From: Helochares maculicollis
Taxonomy: Eukaryota; Arthropoda; Insecta; Coleoptera; Hydrophilidae
Length of the DNA stretch: 44,893 bases
Direction: 5' to 3'
Assembly (NCBI GenBank): GCA_033557835.1
Contig: JAWQRO010000277.1
Coordinates: forward strand, 1 to 44,893
Shown here: positions 39,601 to 44,893 of the stretch, one piece after another
Layout: every line of letters starts with the position of its first letter
How positions within the stretch are numbered: the stretch's first letter is position 1
The notes under the pieces: model-generated
The model's database searches: none
What the model was told of the DNA's origin: nothing
Seen by the model: only the letters and a program-made list of their open reading frames with translations
Position numbers and translations under genes: made by a program

Positions 39601-41603
39601 TTGGATATCTAATTTTACTAATAAACACCTTTCTGGTGTGAACTATTGCTATTGTGCATGTAAGTCTTCTCGTGGCTCTTTGTTCTAACTTTTTTTGCTA
39701 TATAATAGCATATACTCATTTTCTACGTCTGTTGTTCTTTATCCTTTCCTTTTCAGTTATGATATTGCAAAGAAGTCTAGACTTACTATTTTAAACTCGC
39801 GTATAAGTTCATTTTCTTTCTCATTTGTAATTTTGGTGATTCACGCAATTAATTGTAATATTTTGTTTGAATGCTTAATTTATATTTTGGTATTCGACCC
39901 CATTGTCGATACCAGATCATCATCTTTAATGCATTTCATTTTATATTTCGTTTTAATTCAGATTCATAGTTTTTCATAGTATCTTCATATGCTTTATAAA
40001 CATTACAATGACATTATTTCTGTTGGAAAATCTTGATAATTGTTTATTTCTATTCATTTTACTTTGTTCTTTCTTTTGATTACTAATATCTTGCGCTTTC
40101 ATGCTTTTAATTATATTAATATTGATCTTTTTAAAATGTCTTAAAGGAATAAACATTAGCATTCAAATTAACGCAAGGCTTACTTTTATTATGGTTCCTA
40201 GAACTTTATTTTTGCAAAAGTACTAAATTTAAACTACAAGCACTATAAATTCGTTTTTAATCTTCAGGGAAATTTTAATCAATATATTACAAAAAGTTTT
40301 CTGTCTTTATTTCTTTTTACTTACCTATCCACGTGCGATCCAAATAGATGGAAACGAAGGACGGGGGTATCGTAAAGTAGTCTACGAACGAGTACATCTC
40401 GAGCATGAACCATAACTTATCGCTAGCTGCTATAAACTGCAACAAAAGAAAAAGAAATCATGAAATATTATTACCGCATTTAATTTTACAGCAGCGCCTG
40501 CGGAAAGAATATTACTTTTCCAAGTAAAATTTTTGAATAAAACTTTACGTTGTCTTACTTGCTGCATGTAATTTTAAGAAATTACCACTTTTAAGTGGAT
40601 AAAATGAAAATTAGACCATTCATACTTTATGAGGTTCTAGAAAATGTGCATAATATGAATAGATAGTTAATTGACTAAGAAGGATTAACAAAGAGCTTAA
40701 ATTGCGGCAAATACGAAGTAGGTGTTATTTTCTGAGCTTCTGGTAAAACTAAATTTAGCTAAAGCCTTGCTCGTTATTCGGACAGAAATATTTATTTCTC
40801 TTCAAATTTAAAAATATTATCGCGATAAGACGTGACCTATTTTTATTTGGCTTTTTATTCGCTCAACTCGCGATTGATTTTCTCTCAAAGCCCAAAAACG
40901 ATTTTACATTTAAGTGCATAAAATTGAGGCTTTTGTAGCACAAAATATTCGCGTTTTATAACCGCTTTAATAGCACTTCATTTTATAAATGGACAGCTGG
41001 TAAAATTCTTGGCTTTCTCGTTTTGATCGAAGAAAACAAATGAAGGTTGTAAATTGCAAATAATTAATCTGCTAAAATGTGGAAGATACTTACTCGTATA
41101 AAAAAATAGACCATAAAAAATATGTTGAAGGCAAGGTCGATTTGTTGCGTGATATTGTTGCTCCACTTTTGGCATCGTTCTACACCGTCACTGAAAACAA
41201 AACATATAACATTAGTGAGCACGTCATTCGTTATTTAGATTTAGGCATTGTATTCAAAGACTATTTTAACCTTGCGAACAACGCTATTATTGCAATATAA
41301 GTCAATAAGCGAGACTAAGCTGGAAGTAGGTTACATGGTTTGGAAACCATACATTTTCAGTGTTAGATATTATTGCTTTTGTTTCATAGTTTATATTTAA
41401 AGTTGTAGTACCACCGCCATCGCTGTGGTCTAAAATGCGGATATTAGAGGGAATTAGAAGATGTAGCTATAATAGCTAGTATAGATCGTGCACAAAAACC
41501 ATCAACTAAAAATGGCAAGTTGAAAATTATTTTATACTTACTTTGATGCATCGATGAAGTAAATTATAAGTGAAGCTATACTTAGGATGAATACCAGCAC
41601 AAC
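608..41603 (-). CDS. slo: slowpoke BK potassium channel, central part of the gene (partial at both ends)
   Basis: This is the span of a multi-exon gene for the pore-forming subunit of the calcium- and voltage-activated BK potassium channel, a plasma-membrane tetramer in nerve and muscle. The pieces in order are S1, S2, S3, S4-S5, pore and S6, RCK1, the CKACH motif and a proline-rich linker. The coding exons visible here sum to 1618 bp when one member of each alternative set is used and both mini-exons are skipped, and all phases agree. Missing are the extracellular N-terminus and S0 (beyond the right edge) and RCK2 with its calcium bowl (beyond the left edge). Exon numbers used in this annotation count only exons in this window, in transcript order. 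The reading is by family recognition and splice-site logic; no transcript was available. Confidence 0.98.
671..2889 (-). other. slo: slo intron, Gb to exon 14
   Basis: AT-rich intron with no gene seen. GGCTGTGTG at 2860-2868, just downstream of mini-exon Gb in the transcript, resembles the selector motif of the 6a-6c cluster. Confidence 0.8.
2890..2940 (-). CDS. slo: slo mini-exon Gb: optional 17-residue linker insert (site G)
   Basis: A 51-bp cassette lies between a pyrimidine-rich acceptor (TTTTTGTCTGGTGCCCTATCAG) in the transcript and a GTACGT donor. In the phase left by exon 13 it reads LATFRKGVRAIQMVGRA, and its last base joins exon 14 as Asn. The length is a multiple of three. The sequence matches an alternative linker insert that I recall from insect slowpoke with perhaps one conservative change. 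It adds four basic residues to the RCK1-RCK2 linker, a place where inserts and phosphorylation tune BK gating in the family. Confidence 0.85.
2941..6582 (-). other. slo: slo intron, Ga to Gb
   Basis: AT-rich intron. On the plus strand two short frames (5777-5980 and 5989-6228) are separated by a stop and a frame change; they look more protein-like than most chance frames here and are discussed under findings. Another plus frame (5147-5383) shows nothing recognisable. I searched for further mini-exons in the phase left by exon 13 and found none I would defend. Confidence 0.7.
6583..6618 (-). CDS. slo: slo mini-exon Ga: optional 12-residue linker insert (site G)
   Basis: A 36-bp cassette lies between the acceptor TTATTTTAG and the donor GTAAATTG. 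Entered in the phase left by exon 13, it reads LAVQQRNWSHDL, and the last base joins exon 14 as Asp. Its length is a multiple of three, so it can be skipped or included. Position, length and the pattern L-x-V-Q-x-R-(5)-D-L followed by Asp-His agree with a 12-residue insert that I recall in fly slowpoke, but four or five inner residues differ, unusual for this gene. Identification rests on phase, splice sites and this pattern. Confidence 0.72.
   Translation of the reverse strand, partial: WQYNNVTGPMI
6619..7000 (-). other. slo: slo intron, exon 13 to Ga
   Basis: Short AT-rich intron of 382 bp; nothing else seen. Confidence 0.8.
7001..7077 (-). CDS. slo: slo exon 13: CKACH heme-binding motif region
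   Basis: The 77-bp exon, too short to show in an ORF scan, lies between TTATTACAG and GTGAGT. It encodes AWFYCKACHDDIKD, then ETLIKKCKCKN and one base. In mammalian BK the CKACH motif binds heme and controls opening; it is fully conserved. The exon ends at the family's best known variable linker site: it can join directly to exon 14 (codon TAT, Tyr) or through mini-exons Ga or Gb. Confidence 0.95.
7267..7422 (-). CDS. slo: slo exon 12: end of RCK1
   Basis: The 156-bp exon begins with the last base of a Glu codon after ACCTCTTTAG and ends two bases into an Arg codon at GTAAGC. It encodes LCFTKLKLLLLAIEVKGSEG, SDTKISINPRGAKIVANTQG, then FFIAQSADEVK. This is the C-terminal lobe of RCK1 that leads into the linker. 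An upstream in-frame ATG in the intron makes the open frame look longer than the exon; the acceptor sets the true start. Confidence 0.97.
7423..8890 (-). other. slo: slo intron, 11b to exon 12
   Basis: AT-rich intron of 1468 bp that contains the 21-bp periodic repeat near 8195-8337. A plus-strand frame at 7962-8159 shows no recognised similarity. Confidence 0.8.
8195..8337. repeat. degenerate 21-bp tandem repeat
   Basis: An AATG-type core (AATGCTTTTAAAAATAATAT-like) recurs at 8195, 8216, 8237, 8258 and 8279 with exact 21-bp spacing, then less regularly near 8297 and 8316. Copies are diverged and AT-rich. The array lies in the intron between 11b and exon 12. Confidence 0.65.
8891..9003 (-). 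CDS. slo: slo exon 11b: end of RCK1, second of two alternatives (site E)
   Basis: The 113-bp exon lies between GTTTTCAG and a GTAAGC donor. It encodes SPDTQVWQNDYLQGTGCEMY, then TETLSPSFTGMSFPQAS and two bases. It differs from 11a at about eight positions (for example Cys for Met before EMYTE, and PQAS for AQAT) but keeps the coordinating Glu. It is GC-richer than most of the window. Including both 11a and 11b would shift the frame. Confidence 0.95.
9004..11369 (-). other. slo: slo intron between alternative exons 11a and 11b
   Basis: AT-rich intron of 2366 bp. A short GC-richer stretch near 10280-10345 (GACGAGTGTGGGTCGCC) is the only compositional outlier. I did not find a convincing complementary partner for it. 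Confidence 0.8.
11370..11482 (-). CDS. slo: slo exon 11a: end of RCK1, first of two alternatives (site E)
   Basis: The 113-bp exon (37 codons plus two bases) lies between GATTGCAG and GTAAGT. It encodes SPDMQVWTNDYLRGTGMEMY, then TETLSPSFIGMPFAQAT. The Glu in MEMYTE aligns with a calcium-coordinating residue of RCK1 in mammalian BK. It is the same length and phase as 11b, and joins to exon 12 as Glu-Leu. Confidence 0.96.
11636..11791 (-). CDS. slo: slo exon 10: RCK1, tetramer-facing helices
   Basis: The 156-bp exon (52 codons, phase 0 at both ends) lies between TTTTTCCAG and GTAAGT. It encodes AYLLNIPSWDWKQGDDVICL, AELKLGFIAQSCLAPGFSTM, then MANLFAMRSFKT. The Met in FAMRSF corresponds to the RCK1 residue implicated in calcium sensing in mammalian BK. 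The next intron is only 153 bp, the shortest in the window. Confidence 0.97.
11792..12188 (-). other. slo: slo intron, exon 9 to exon 10
   Basis: Intron of 397 bp; nothing else seen. Confidence 0.85.
12189..12341 (-). CDS. slo: slo exon 9: RCK1 core with calcium-site aspartates
   Basis: The 153-bp exon (51 codons, phase 0 at both ends) lies between CCTTTAG and GTAAAT. It encodes VHEADACLVLANKYCQDPDA, then EDAANIMRVIS, IKNYSDDIRVII and QLMQYHNK. In mammalian BK the aspartate at the end of the DPDAED segment is a key residue of the RCK1 calcium site, and both acidic positions are kept here. The exon is constitutive: it must join either 8a or 8b. Confidence 0.97.
12342..14558 (-). other. slo: slo intron, 8b to exon 9
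   Basis: Intron of 2217 bp. A minus-strand frame of 121 codons (12463-12828), the longest in the window, is hydrophobic and AT-biased and resembles no family I know. A GC-richer island at about 13435-13770 contains short stretches complementary to the structured element between 8a and 8b. Confidence 0.75.
14559..14664 (-). CDS. slo: slo exon 8b: RCK1 segment, second of two alternatives (site C)
   Basis: The 106-bp exon runs from a GATGCAG acceptor to a GTAAGC donor. It encodes KPPDLELEGLFKRHFTTVEF, then FQGTIMNPIDLQRVK. This is the more widely conserved version of the segment in insect slowpoke. It lies 5.3 kb downstream of 8a, and the intervening intron carries a strongly structured, GC-rich element. 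The antisense frame across it is a shadow. Confidence 0.96.
15552..15619. repeat. perfect two-copy 32-bp tandem repeat
   Basis: The 32-bp unit starting ATTTTATGATCGTTTATATA is repeated without a mismatch (15552-15583 and 15584-15615) and followed by four bases of a third copy. The identity implies a recent duplication. It lies in the intron between 8a and 8b. Confidence 0.95.
17526..17696 (-). promoter_or_regulatory. structured, GC-rich intronic element between 8a and 8b
   Basis: Four hairpins follow each other: 17526-17535 with 17553-17562 (10 bp, perfect); 17569-17580 with 17593-17604 (12 positions, one mismatch, one wobble); 17611-17616 with 17620-17625 (6 bp, 3-base loop); and 17655-17663 with 17672-17680 (9 positions, one wobble). 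In addition, CTTGGCAGT in the second loop (17585-17593) is complementary to 17688-17696. GC content is well above the surroundings. It could be a splicing-control RNA structure, an unrecognised structured RNA or the remains of a foldback element. Confidence 0.45.
19944..20049 (-). CDS. slo: slo exon 8a: RCK1 segment, first of two alternatives (site C)
   Basis: The 106-bp exon begins after CTTTTTAG and ends before a GTACCA donor. It gives KEPDLELEGLLKRHYTTVEF and then FQGTMMNAVDLERVK, 35 codons after completing an Arg codon. It has the same length and phase as 8b. Differences from 8b are at the third residue (Glu for Pro), LL for LF, Tyr for Phe, and MMNAVDLE for IMNPIDLQ, so charge and packing of RCK1 near its calcium site are altered. 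Using both or neither 8-series exon shifts the frame. Confidence 0.95.
20050..21321 (-). other. slo: slo intron, exon 7 to 8a
   Basis: Intron of 1272 bp containing the 14-bp-arm hairpin at 21014-21089. A minus-strand frame at 20634-20903 has no recognised similarity. Confidence 0.8.
21014..21089. repeat. long hairpin, 14-bp perfect arms
   Basis: ATTTAGAAATCAGT at 21014-21027 has its exact reverse complement at 21076-21089. The 48-base loop has a smaller CTGAT/ATCAG pair. It lies 0.2 kb downstream, in the transcript, of exon 7. It could be a foldback element, a splicing hairpin or a small-RNA precursor. Confidence 0.6.
21322..21432 (-). CDS. slo: slo exon 7: first strands of the RCK1 calcium-sensing domain
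   Basis: The 111-bp exon runs from a GTATTTAG acceptor to a GTACGA donor, with one base of a split Arg codon at the start and two at the end. It encodes HIVVCGHITYESVSHFLKDF, then LHEDREDVDVEVVFLH. This is the first beta-alpha-beta of the Rossmann-like RCK1 domain (cytoplasmic gating ring). It must splice to any of 6a, 6b, 6c upstream and to 8a or 8b downstream, and the phases fit all of them. Confidence 0.97.
21433..29010 (-). other. slo: slo intron, 6c to exon 7 (longest in the window)
   Basis: Intron of 7578 bp. It starts, in the transcript, with the docking element (28640-28667). GC-richer islands lie at about 28040-28235 and 25740-26330. The rest is AT-rich, and plus-strand frames at 24568-24789, 26378-26581 and 28018-28236 show no recognised similarity. 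Confidence 0.8.
28640..28667 (-). promoter_or_regulatory. proposed RNA docking element downstream of exon 6c
   Basis: A GC-rich stretch (contains CACAGCCTG directly followed by GCCACGCAC) in AT-rich intron. It is complementary to 30265-30294 (9 + 9 + 5 base pairs with two bulges) and to 34893-34911 (17 of 20 aligned positions). These partners lie between 6b and 6c and between 6a and 6b. The position after the last alternative exon fits a common docking site for mutually exclusive splicing. The complementarity is seen; the function is inferred. Confidence 0.5.
29011..29102 (-). CDS. slo: slo exon 6c: third alternative for the S6 end and linker (site A)
   Basis: The 92-bp exon follows a good pyrimidine tract ending in GTTTAG and precedes a GTGAGA donor. 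It encodes AIFASCIPEIIDLIGTRPKY, then GGTLKNERGR plus two bases. It is closer to 6a than 6b is, with Cys in S6 where 6a has Ser and TLKNERGR for EYKREHGK. Its phase joins to exon 7 as Arg-His-Ile. It is the last of the three in transcript order and is separated from exon 7 by a 7.6-kb intron that starts with the proposed RNA docking element. Confidence 0.96.
29103..31865 (-). other. slo: slo intron between 6b and 6c
   Basis: Intron of 2763 bp. It holds the selector element at 30265-30294 within a GC-richer stretch (about 30220-30400). A minus-strand frame at 29839-30114 has moderately balanced codons but no recognised similarity. Confidence 0.8.
30265..30294 (-). promoter_or_regulatory. proposed RNA selector element between 6b and 6c
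   Basis: It contains GTGCGTGGC, a 7-base spacer, CAGGCTGTG and CAGGC. The two nonamers pair perfectly with adjacent nonamers of 28640-28667, and CAGGC pairs with GCCTG at 28640-28644. Pairing would loop out exon 6c. Confidence 0.5.
31866..31957 (-). CDS. slo: slo exon 6b: second alternative for the S6 end and linker (site A), divergent
   Basis: The 92-bp exon has the same phase as 6a and 6c and is followed by a GTATT donor. It encodes AVFASWIPEITELAANRP, then KYGGKYSKDIRR plus two bases. The S6 core (FAS-IPEI) and the KYGG turn are kept, but about half of the linker differs: Trp replaces Ser in S6, ELAANRP replaces DLVGTRS, and the tail is SKDIRR. Its acceptor is weak: the 25 transcript bases before TAG are G- and GT-rich instead of pyrimidine-rich. 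A tightly regulated, tissue- or stage-restricted variant is a reasonable inference. Confidence 0.94.
34893..34911 (-). promoter_or_regulatory. proposed RNA selector element between 6a and 6b
   Basis: It contains TGTGCG and GGCTGTGT, which pair perfectly with CGCACA and ACACAGCC of 28640-28667, plus three of the intermediate bases. Pairing would loop out exons 6b and 6c. It resembles the other selector (GTGCG, then GGCTGTG) but is not a simple copy. Confidence 0.45.
36383..36396. repeat. short (AG)n run
   Basis: Seven AG units within a longer purine stretch (about 36371-36400), downstream in the transcript of exon 6a. In the slo transcript this is a CU repeat. Confidence 0.9.
36707..36798 (-). 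CDS. slo: slo exon 6a: end of S6 and gating-ring linker, first of three alternatives (site A)
   Basis: The 92-bp exon follows a TTGTTTTACAG acceptor and precedes a GTACAC donor. It encodes AIFASSIPEIIDLVGTRSKY, then CGEYKREHGK plus the first two bases of an Arg codon. This is the usual slowpoke sequence of the distal S6 gate and the C-linker that pulls on the gate when the RCK domains bind calcium. Length and phase are identical to 6b and 6c, so only one can be used at a time. One oddity is Cys in KYCGEY, where I recall Gly in other insect slowpoke proteins and where 6b and 6c both have Gly. Confidence 0.97.
36799..38152 (-). other. slo: slo intron, exon 5 to 6a
   Basis: Intron of 1354 bp, mostly AT-rich, with a run of 12 T on the plus strand at 37987-37998. 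I found no clear third selector element here. Confidence 0.8.
38153..38320 (-). CDS. slo: slo exon 5: pore helix, selectivity filter and start of S6
   Basis: The 168-bp exon (56 codons, phase 0 at both ends) encodes the pore turret LENSGDPLDFNNPQKLSYW, the pore helix CVYFLIVTMS, the potassium selectivity filter TVGYGDV and the first half of S6, TFLVFFLLVGL. The filter is the unaltered K+ channel signature, so this copy should conduct. The exon ends exactly before the residues supplied by the three alternative exons 6a, 6b and 6c, so the distal end of S6 is variable while the filter is fixed. Confidence 0.98.
38321..38680 (-). other. slo: slo intron, exon 4 to exon 5
   Basis: Intron of 360 bp; nothing else seen. 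Confidence 0.85.
38681..38832 (-). CDS. slo: slo exon 4: voltage-sensor helix S4 and helix S5
   Basis: The 152-bp exon starts with the last two bases of a Gly codon after TTGTTCCAG and ends in phase 0 (CACTTG before GTAAGT). It encodes LRFLRALRLMTVPDILQYLN, the arginine-bearing S4, then a short linker and the S5 helix LVSIFISVWLTAAGIIHL. The gating-charge arginines of the BK family are all present. Confidence 0.97.
38833..40324 (-). other. slo: slo intron, exon 3 to exon 4
   Basis: Intron of 1492 bp. Its middle is the A-rich (in the transcript) stretch that contains the LINE endonuclease relic. A further open stretch at 39974-40162, Lys- and Asn-rich, may belong to the same insertion but is not recognisable. 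Confidence 0.75.
39409..39840 (-). mobile_element. probable decayed non-LTR retrotransposon (LINE) endonuclease fragment
   Basis: On the minus strand, 39840-39697 reads in one frame as KENELIREFKIV, LDFFAIS, then VENEYMLLYS, broken by two stops. After a frame change, 39627-39409 reads LVKLDIQINL followed by FWEDLTSIIENRNGTVFIL, then RYFNCKLW. The order (an aspartate-led beta strand ending in AIS, a YxLLYS block, FWEDL, then a hydrophobic strand ending in xxFN) resembles the APE-type endonuclease of insect LINE elements. The usual GDFN motif is degraded to RYFN. The piece is short, frameshifted and stop-ridden, so it is a dead relic. It sits in the intron between exons 3 and 4, in the gene's orientation. 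Identification is from memory of the family. Confidence 0.42.
40325..40436 (-). CDS. slo: slo exon 3: S2-S3 linker and helix S3
   Basis: The 112-bp exon follows a TTGTTGCAG acceptor and ends one base into a Gly codon at GTAAGT. It encodes FIAASDKLWFMLEMYSFVDY and then FTIPPSFVSIYLDRTWI, the S2-S3 linker and S3 segment. In vertebrate BK the matching region helps to form the magnesium and voltage-sensing surface with RCK1. Conservation to insect slowpoke is essentially complete. Confidence 0.97.
40437..41093 (-). other. slo: slo intron, exon 2 to exon 3
   Basis: Intron of 657 bp; nothing else seen. Confidence 0.85.
41094..41190 (-). CDS. slo: slo exon 2: S1-S2 loop and helix S2
   Basis: The 97-bp exon lies between a TTTTCAG acceptor and a GTAAGT donor. 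It completes the split codon of exon 1 and ends in phase 0. It encodes DGVERCQKW, a possible N-glycosylation sequon (NNIT) in the external loop, and then the S2 helix FNIFFMVYFFIR. Acidic residues of S2 are part of the BK voltage sensor in this family. The opposite strand carries a clean 73-codon reading frame, which is only the shadow of this conserved exon. Confidence 0.97.
41191..41541 (-). other. slo: slo intron, exon 1 to exon 2
   Basis: Intron of 351 bp; nothing else seen. Confidence 0.85.
41542..41603 (-). CDS. slo: slo exon 1: transmembrane helix S1
   Basis: The 62-bp exon starts in phase 0 after a TTTTTCCAG acceptor and ends two bases into a codon before a GTAAGT donor. It encodes VVLVFILSIASLIIYFIDAS, which is the S1 helix of insect slowpoke almost residue for residue. 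The split codon joins to the next exon as Asn. S1 is the first helix of the voltage-sensing module. The exon carrying S0 and the S0-S1 loop must lie more than 3.2 kb upstream, outside the window. Confidence 0.96.
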
Positions 41604-44600
41604 CTGGAAAAAATAAAAAAGCTTTATAAAACTTCCATTTATAACATAAAAATATTTTATTTTTCCGCAAATAAAATTATCGCTGTCAGCTCGAAGCCGT
41701 CTAAAGGCATTATACCCCCCGTCAGTCAAACCAATGATTTCTTCCGTTTTTTAAATCAATGTTAAAGTTTCCTCGTGCACAATCGGGCACGTGAAAATTG
41801 TAACAATTATTTACTCATAACGTGAATGTATTTCGTCACAGACTAATAAATGTTCACACTTAAACAGATCGATTTTCCTAGTTCCACCCAGCAATGACAG
41901 CTAAATCTAGGAGTTTATCACGGAAACTTTTGCAATATAAAAGGCATCCAAAGAAAATTGCATAATCCCCGAGGAAGGAGAGAGAATTCGTGGAAGGTTT
42001 TTCGAAAGAAATTACCGTAGCCATGGCAACATTTCCATGCGAAATATATCCCGAGAGGAATTTGTATGATAGATTGCCCGAAAATATGCACAGAATGAAC
42101 TGGACATTAAAATTAATGGAAGTATAAATACTTTCATCAAAACTAGCCTATCAGAACCATGTGTTCGTTGGTACGTGCGTTCATTTTTCACTCACAGCAA
42201 AATTTTATTTATTTAGTATTATTTTTTCACTATCCGACATCAGTATTGGTGGTGCTTGCAGTGCTTGTAAAGAATTGTAAATTTTATATTTGGGATGAAA
42301 TTGTATACCATAACGCAAAAATTAACCAGCTATTTTAAAAATACGCTGTATAATTGCCAAAGCTAATCTGCTCGTGTAGAAATTATTAAATTACGTAAAA
42401 TTATCGTAAAAGCGTTCCGATGTATTATGACGAAAATTGTATACGTTGCGGCTCCATTCACTTTTAAAAATAAAACTTTGAAAGCTCACCAACGCACATT
42501 GCAGCTGTTTTTGTCAATTTTCTGTACTCAAGATTATTGGATATTTTAGAACAAGAAGTAATATTCATTTAGTATTTCAGAGATTATTGATTTCATTATT
42601 TACCACAAACCATGCTTTTTATGGTACACAGTATTTGAAAGAAATGCTCTTTTTAAAAATTAGTTTTTACATCGTTGCGCAATAATGAACAGTGGTACAA
42701 CATTAATCGAGGAGAAAATTTATTTAGATTTAACCAAATATGCAGACATATATAAAGTATGCTTTTCATGTGGAAACATGTTTGCATTCATTAAGATATA
42801 TTTCTGTGGTAATCTGGAAGAATTTGATGATGCCTGTACACAAGTAATCAGCACTACCAGCTTCATAGACATTGTATGAAAACAGTTTTGCTTGTCAGAA
42901 ATAGAAACAATAAGAGCTTTATGATTAAGAAAATATGCAGTGTTATTCAAACAATTAGAACAATATAAACACAAACATATTTAAATGGTTAAATGAAAAG
43001 AATATAGTAAATTATATAGGGTCATACTTATAACTATCCTTTCAATGAGAAGTGAAAATTTTCTTCAAATATATTCAATAAGAAATGTTTAATATTGTCA
43101 TGCTCTTTTATCTAGTCGTAATTACGTATTGAAATATACACTTGTATTAAGTATTACTATCAGTTCCCTATTAAACTTATTTTTATTAACGTCCTACTGA
43201 AATATTTTTTGCGGATTTTTACGCTTTTTGGCCACGTGAACCCATTTGTGTGGATGGGAACACAATATTGCTTAAACTATTTAAACTGAATTGAAAAACA
43301 AACACCACAAGTGGTAAAATTTGTGATTACAAGATATTTTAGGCTTATTAGAAAAGTAGGCTCTCAGAATTATCGTTCTAAATTTACAGTGGAAAATGTG
43401 TTTTTTTTTTAATTTTATGTGGGCATTAGAATTAGGAAATAACTTTGTTTTTTAATTTTTTGTCTTAAATACATAACAAGTTTTGTAAAATTGAACAGCT
43501 AGAACTAGTCAAAAGTGTCCAATTGAAATGGACATATGTTTATTTTATTTAATATAGCGGTTATATTTTTTTCCATCTGCGTTCGATACAAGTAAGTGTA
43601 GGACACGGAAAAGTGGATGTAAGATATAACTGATTTAAATCATACAATAATTAAGTTGTTTTAAATGAAATCTAAAAAAAATTAAAAAGTATTGCGAAAG
43701 CTGAACATTAAAAGGCGTAACCTAGACTGTACATTGTAATTTAATGTGTGTAAACTATCGAGTATATTTGAATTTTGTGCCATTTTCTATATGAAACTAA
43801 AATAGTAGCTGTTTATGAACATATTTAAAGAGTAGCAATTCAATCTTCATATGGAAAAATGGAATTTAGCTTTTTTGAGTCAGTACTTTTCCGGTTAATA
43901 CTGGATTGGACTCGTATACTATTAGTTTGAGTATAGAGCCCTTTTCTTTTAGTTCAGTGTCCCAGCAACCTCAACATGGAGAATAAGGAAAGGAGAGAAG
44001 CAGTTTGGCAAGATTTTATTTTCATTCTTTCACTGTTCTTGTAATTTTAATTCAAATAAATCCCTTGCTTCGTATGTCAGGAAATTTTTTATGAATATGA
44101 ATAATGTTCGAAGGGTATATTTAATTAAACCATCGCTTGCATTCGTTTTATTCGCATACATTAAATTTGCATATCTAAACTTTTAACTGATTTTCTACTT
44201 CCGACAAAAATTTATTTTACATTCCAGACCTTCCGTAAAAACAGCTAGTTAAATCCGAATATATTTTATTAGGTAAACTTTCAGCTGTTGCTTTGGTAAC
44301 TAAAATATATCTTTTACATTGCAAAAGGCTATTCCTATGTGCATGATCGCTTTGTCGCGGTTGAAAGACACCTTTGAAATCGCTAATCAGGCTGAAAATG
44401 ATTCACGCCGTAAACCTATTTTTAGCATCTATATTAAAAAATTGCAAGTGCTATATGCTACACACATAACACCGTTATTGGTTAATTTAAAGGCAATTTT
44501 TGTAACATAGTCATTTTCATTTTGAGGTTGCTACATTATATTATGAAGACCAAAGAGATTTTTGTAATTTTTCTTCAATATTGCTACTGTAACAATTATT

Positions 44601-44893
44601 ACCAAATTTTGCTCTTTCTTTAAAACTCTAAATTGCTCCATAAAATAGAATTATAAATTAGCCTTACTATAGTAGTAGAGTATCGTCCAGAACTATTTGA
44701 CTTAATTAGATTACTATACATTAGCACTGTCGATTATGATCTAAACTTTTACACAAAACATTGTTCAACGTTGTGTCTAGAAACATGGACCTTTGCAAGT
44801 CGTAACAGAGTGCTTAGTTAAAAAAGTTAGACATAGTTTTGAGCTATACTTAAGAAAAAACTCTTTATAAAGAGAGAAGTGTATGATATATAT
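41604..44893 (-). other. slo: slo intron upstream of exon 1 (runs off the right edge)
   Basis: About 3.3 kb of AT-rich sequence. I looked for the S0-S1 loop exon (the expected KDWAGELISGQ-type sequence) and did not find it. Plus-strand frames at 42685-42879 and 44319-44510 are open but unrecognised. Confidence 0.7.

Noticed and set aside
41079..41300. Plus-strand frame that looks protein-like
   Set aside because: It is the antisense shadow of exon 2 (S2 helix), whose conserved codons create the open frame.
42685..42879. Plus-strand frame of 64 codons with Cys residues
   Set aside because: No recognised family, no splice or promoter context.
1..44893. tRNA, rRNA, CRISPR and bacterial-type operon signals
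   Set aside because: None seen; the spliced channel gene and base composition show nuclear animal DNA.

Overview
The window is AT-rich eukaryotic DNA with long introns. It holds the middle of one large gene on the minus strand: the arthropod (very probably insect) ortholog of slowpoke, the BK-type large-conductance calcium- and voltage-activated potassium channel (KCNMA1 family). Fourteen constitutive or alternative exon positions were read, from the S1 helix at about 41.6 kb down to the proline-rich linker after RCK1 at about 0.6 kb. All junctions are GT-AG and every splice phase closes, giving about 539 in-frame codons without the optional cassettes. The N-terminus with S0 lies beyond the right edge, and RCK2 with the calcium bowl lies beyond the left edge. 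The near-perfect match to insect slowpoke proteins suggests an insect; the order cannot be told from this sequence.

Layout in transcript order (high to low coordinates): exons 1 to 5 (41603 to 38153) encode S1 to the start of S6, including the TVGYGDV selectivity filter. Three alternative exons of 92 bp each (6a, 6b, 6c) encode the end of S6 and the linker to the gating ring. Exon 7 starts RCK1. Two alternative exons of 106 bp (8a, 8b) follow, then exons 9 and 10 of RCK1. Two alternative exons of 113 bp (11a, 11b) come next, then exons 12 and 13, the latter carrying the CKACH heme motif. Two optional in-frame mini-exons (Ga, 36 bp; Gb, 51 bp) precede exon 14. In all three mutually exclusive sets the exon length is not a multiple of three, so using zero or two members breaks the frame; the mini-exons are multiples of three. 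Combinations in this window could give 3 x 2 x 2 x up to 4 = 48 products.

The most interesting signal is intronic. A GC-rich element downstream of 6c (28640-28667) is the near-exact reverse complement of one element between 6b and 6c (30265-30294) and of another between 6a and 6b (34893-34911). Two upstream elements competing for one downstream partner is the architecture expected of RNA pairing that enforces choice of a single exon. A similar but weaker arrangement surrounds exon 8b, where a strongly structured, GC-rich stretch (about 17526-17696) sits between the two alternatives.

Outside the exons, the introns hold a probable decayed non-LTR retrotransposon endonuclease (about 39409-39840), a perfect 32-bp tandem duplication, a degenerate 21-bp periodic repeat, an (AT)n microsatellite at the left edge, several GC-rich islands and an isolated long hairpin. 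I see no tRNA, rRNA, CRISPR array or second intact protein gene.
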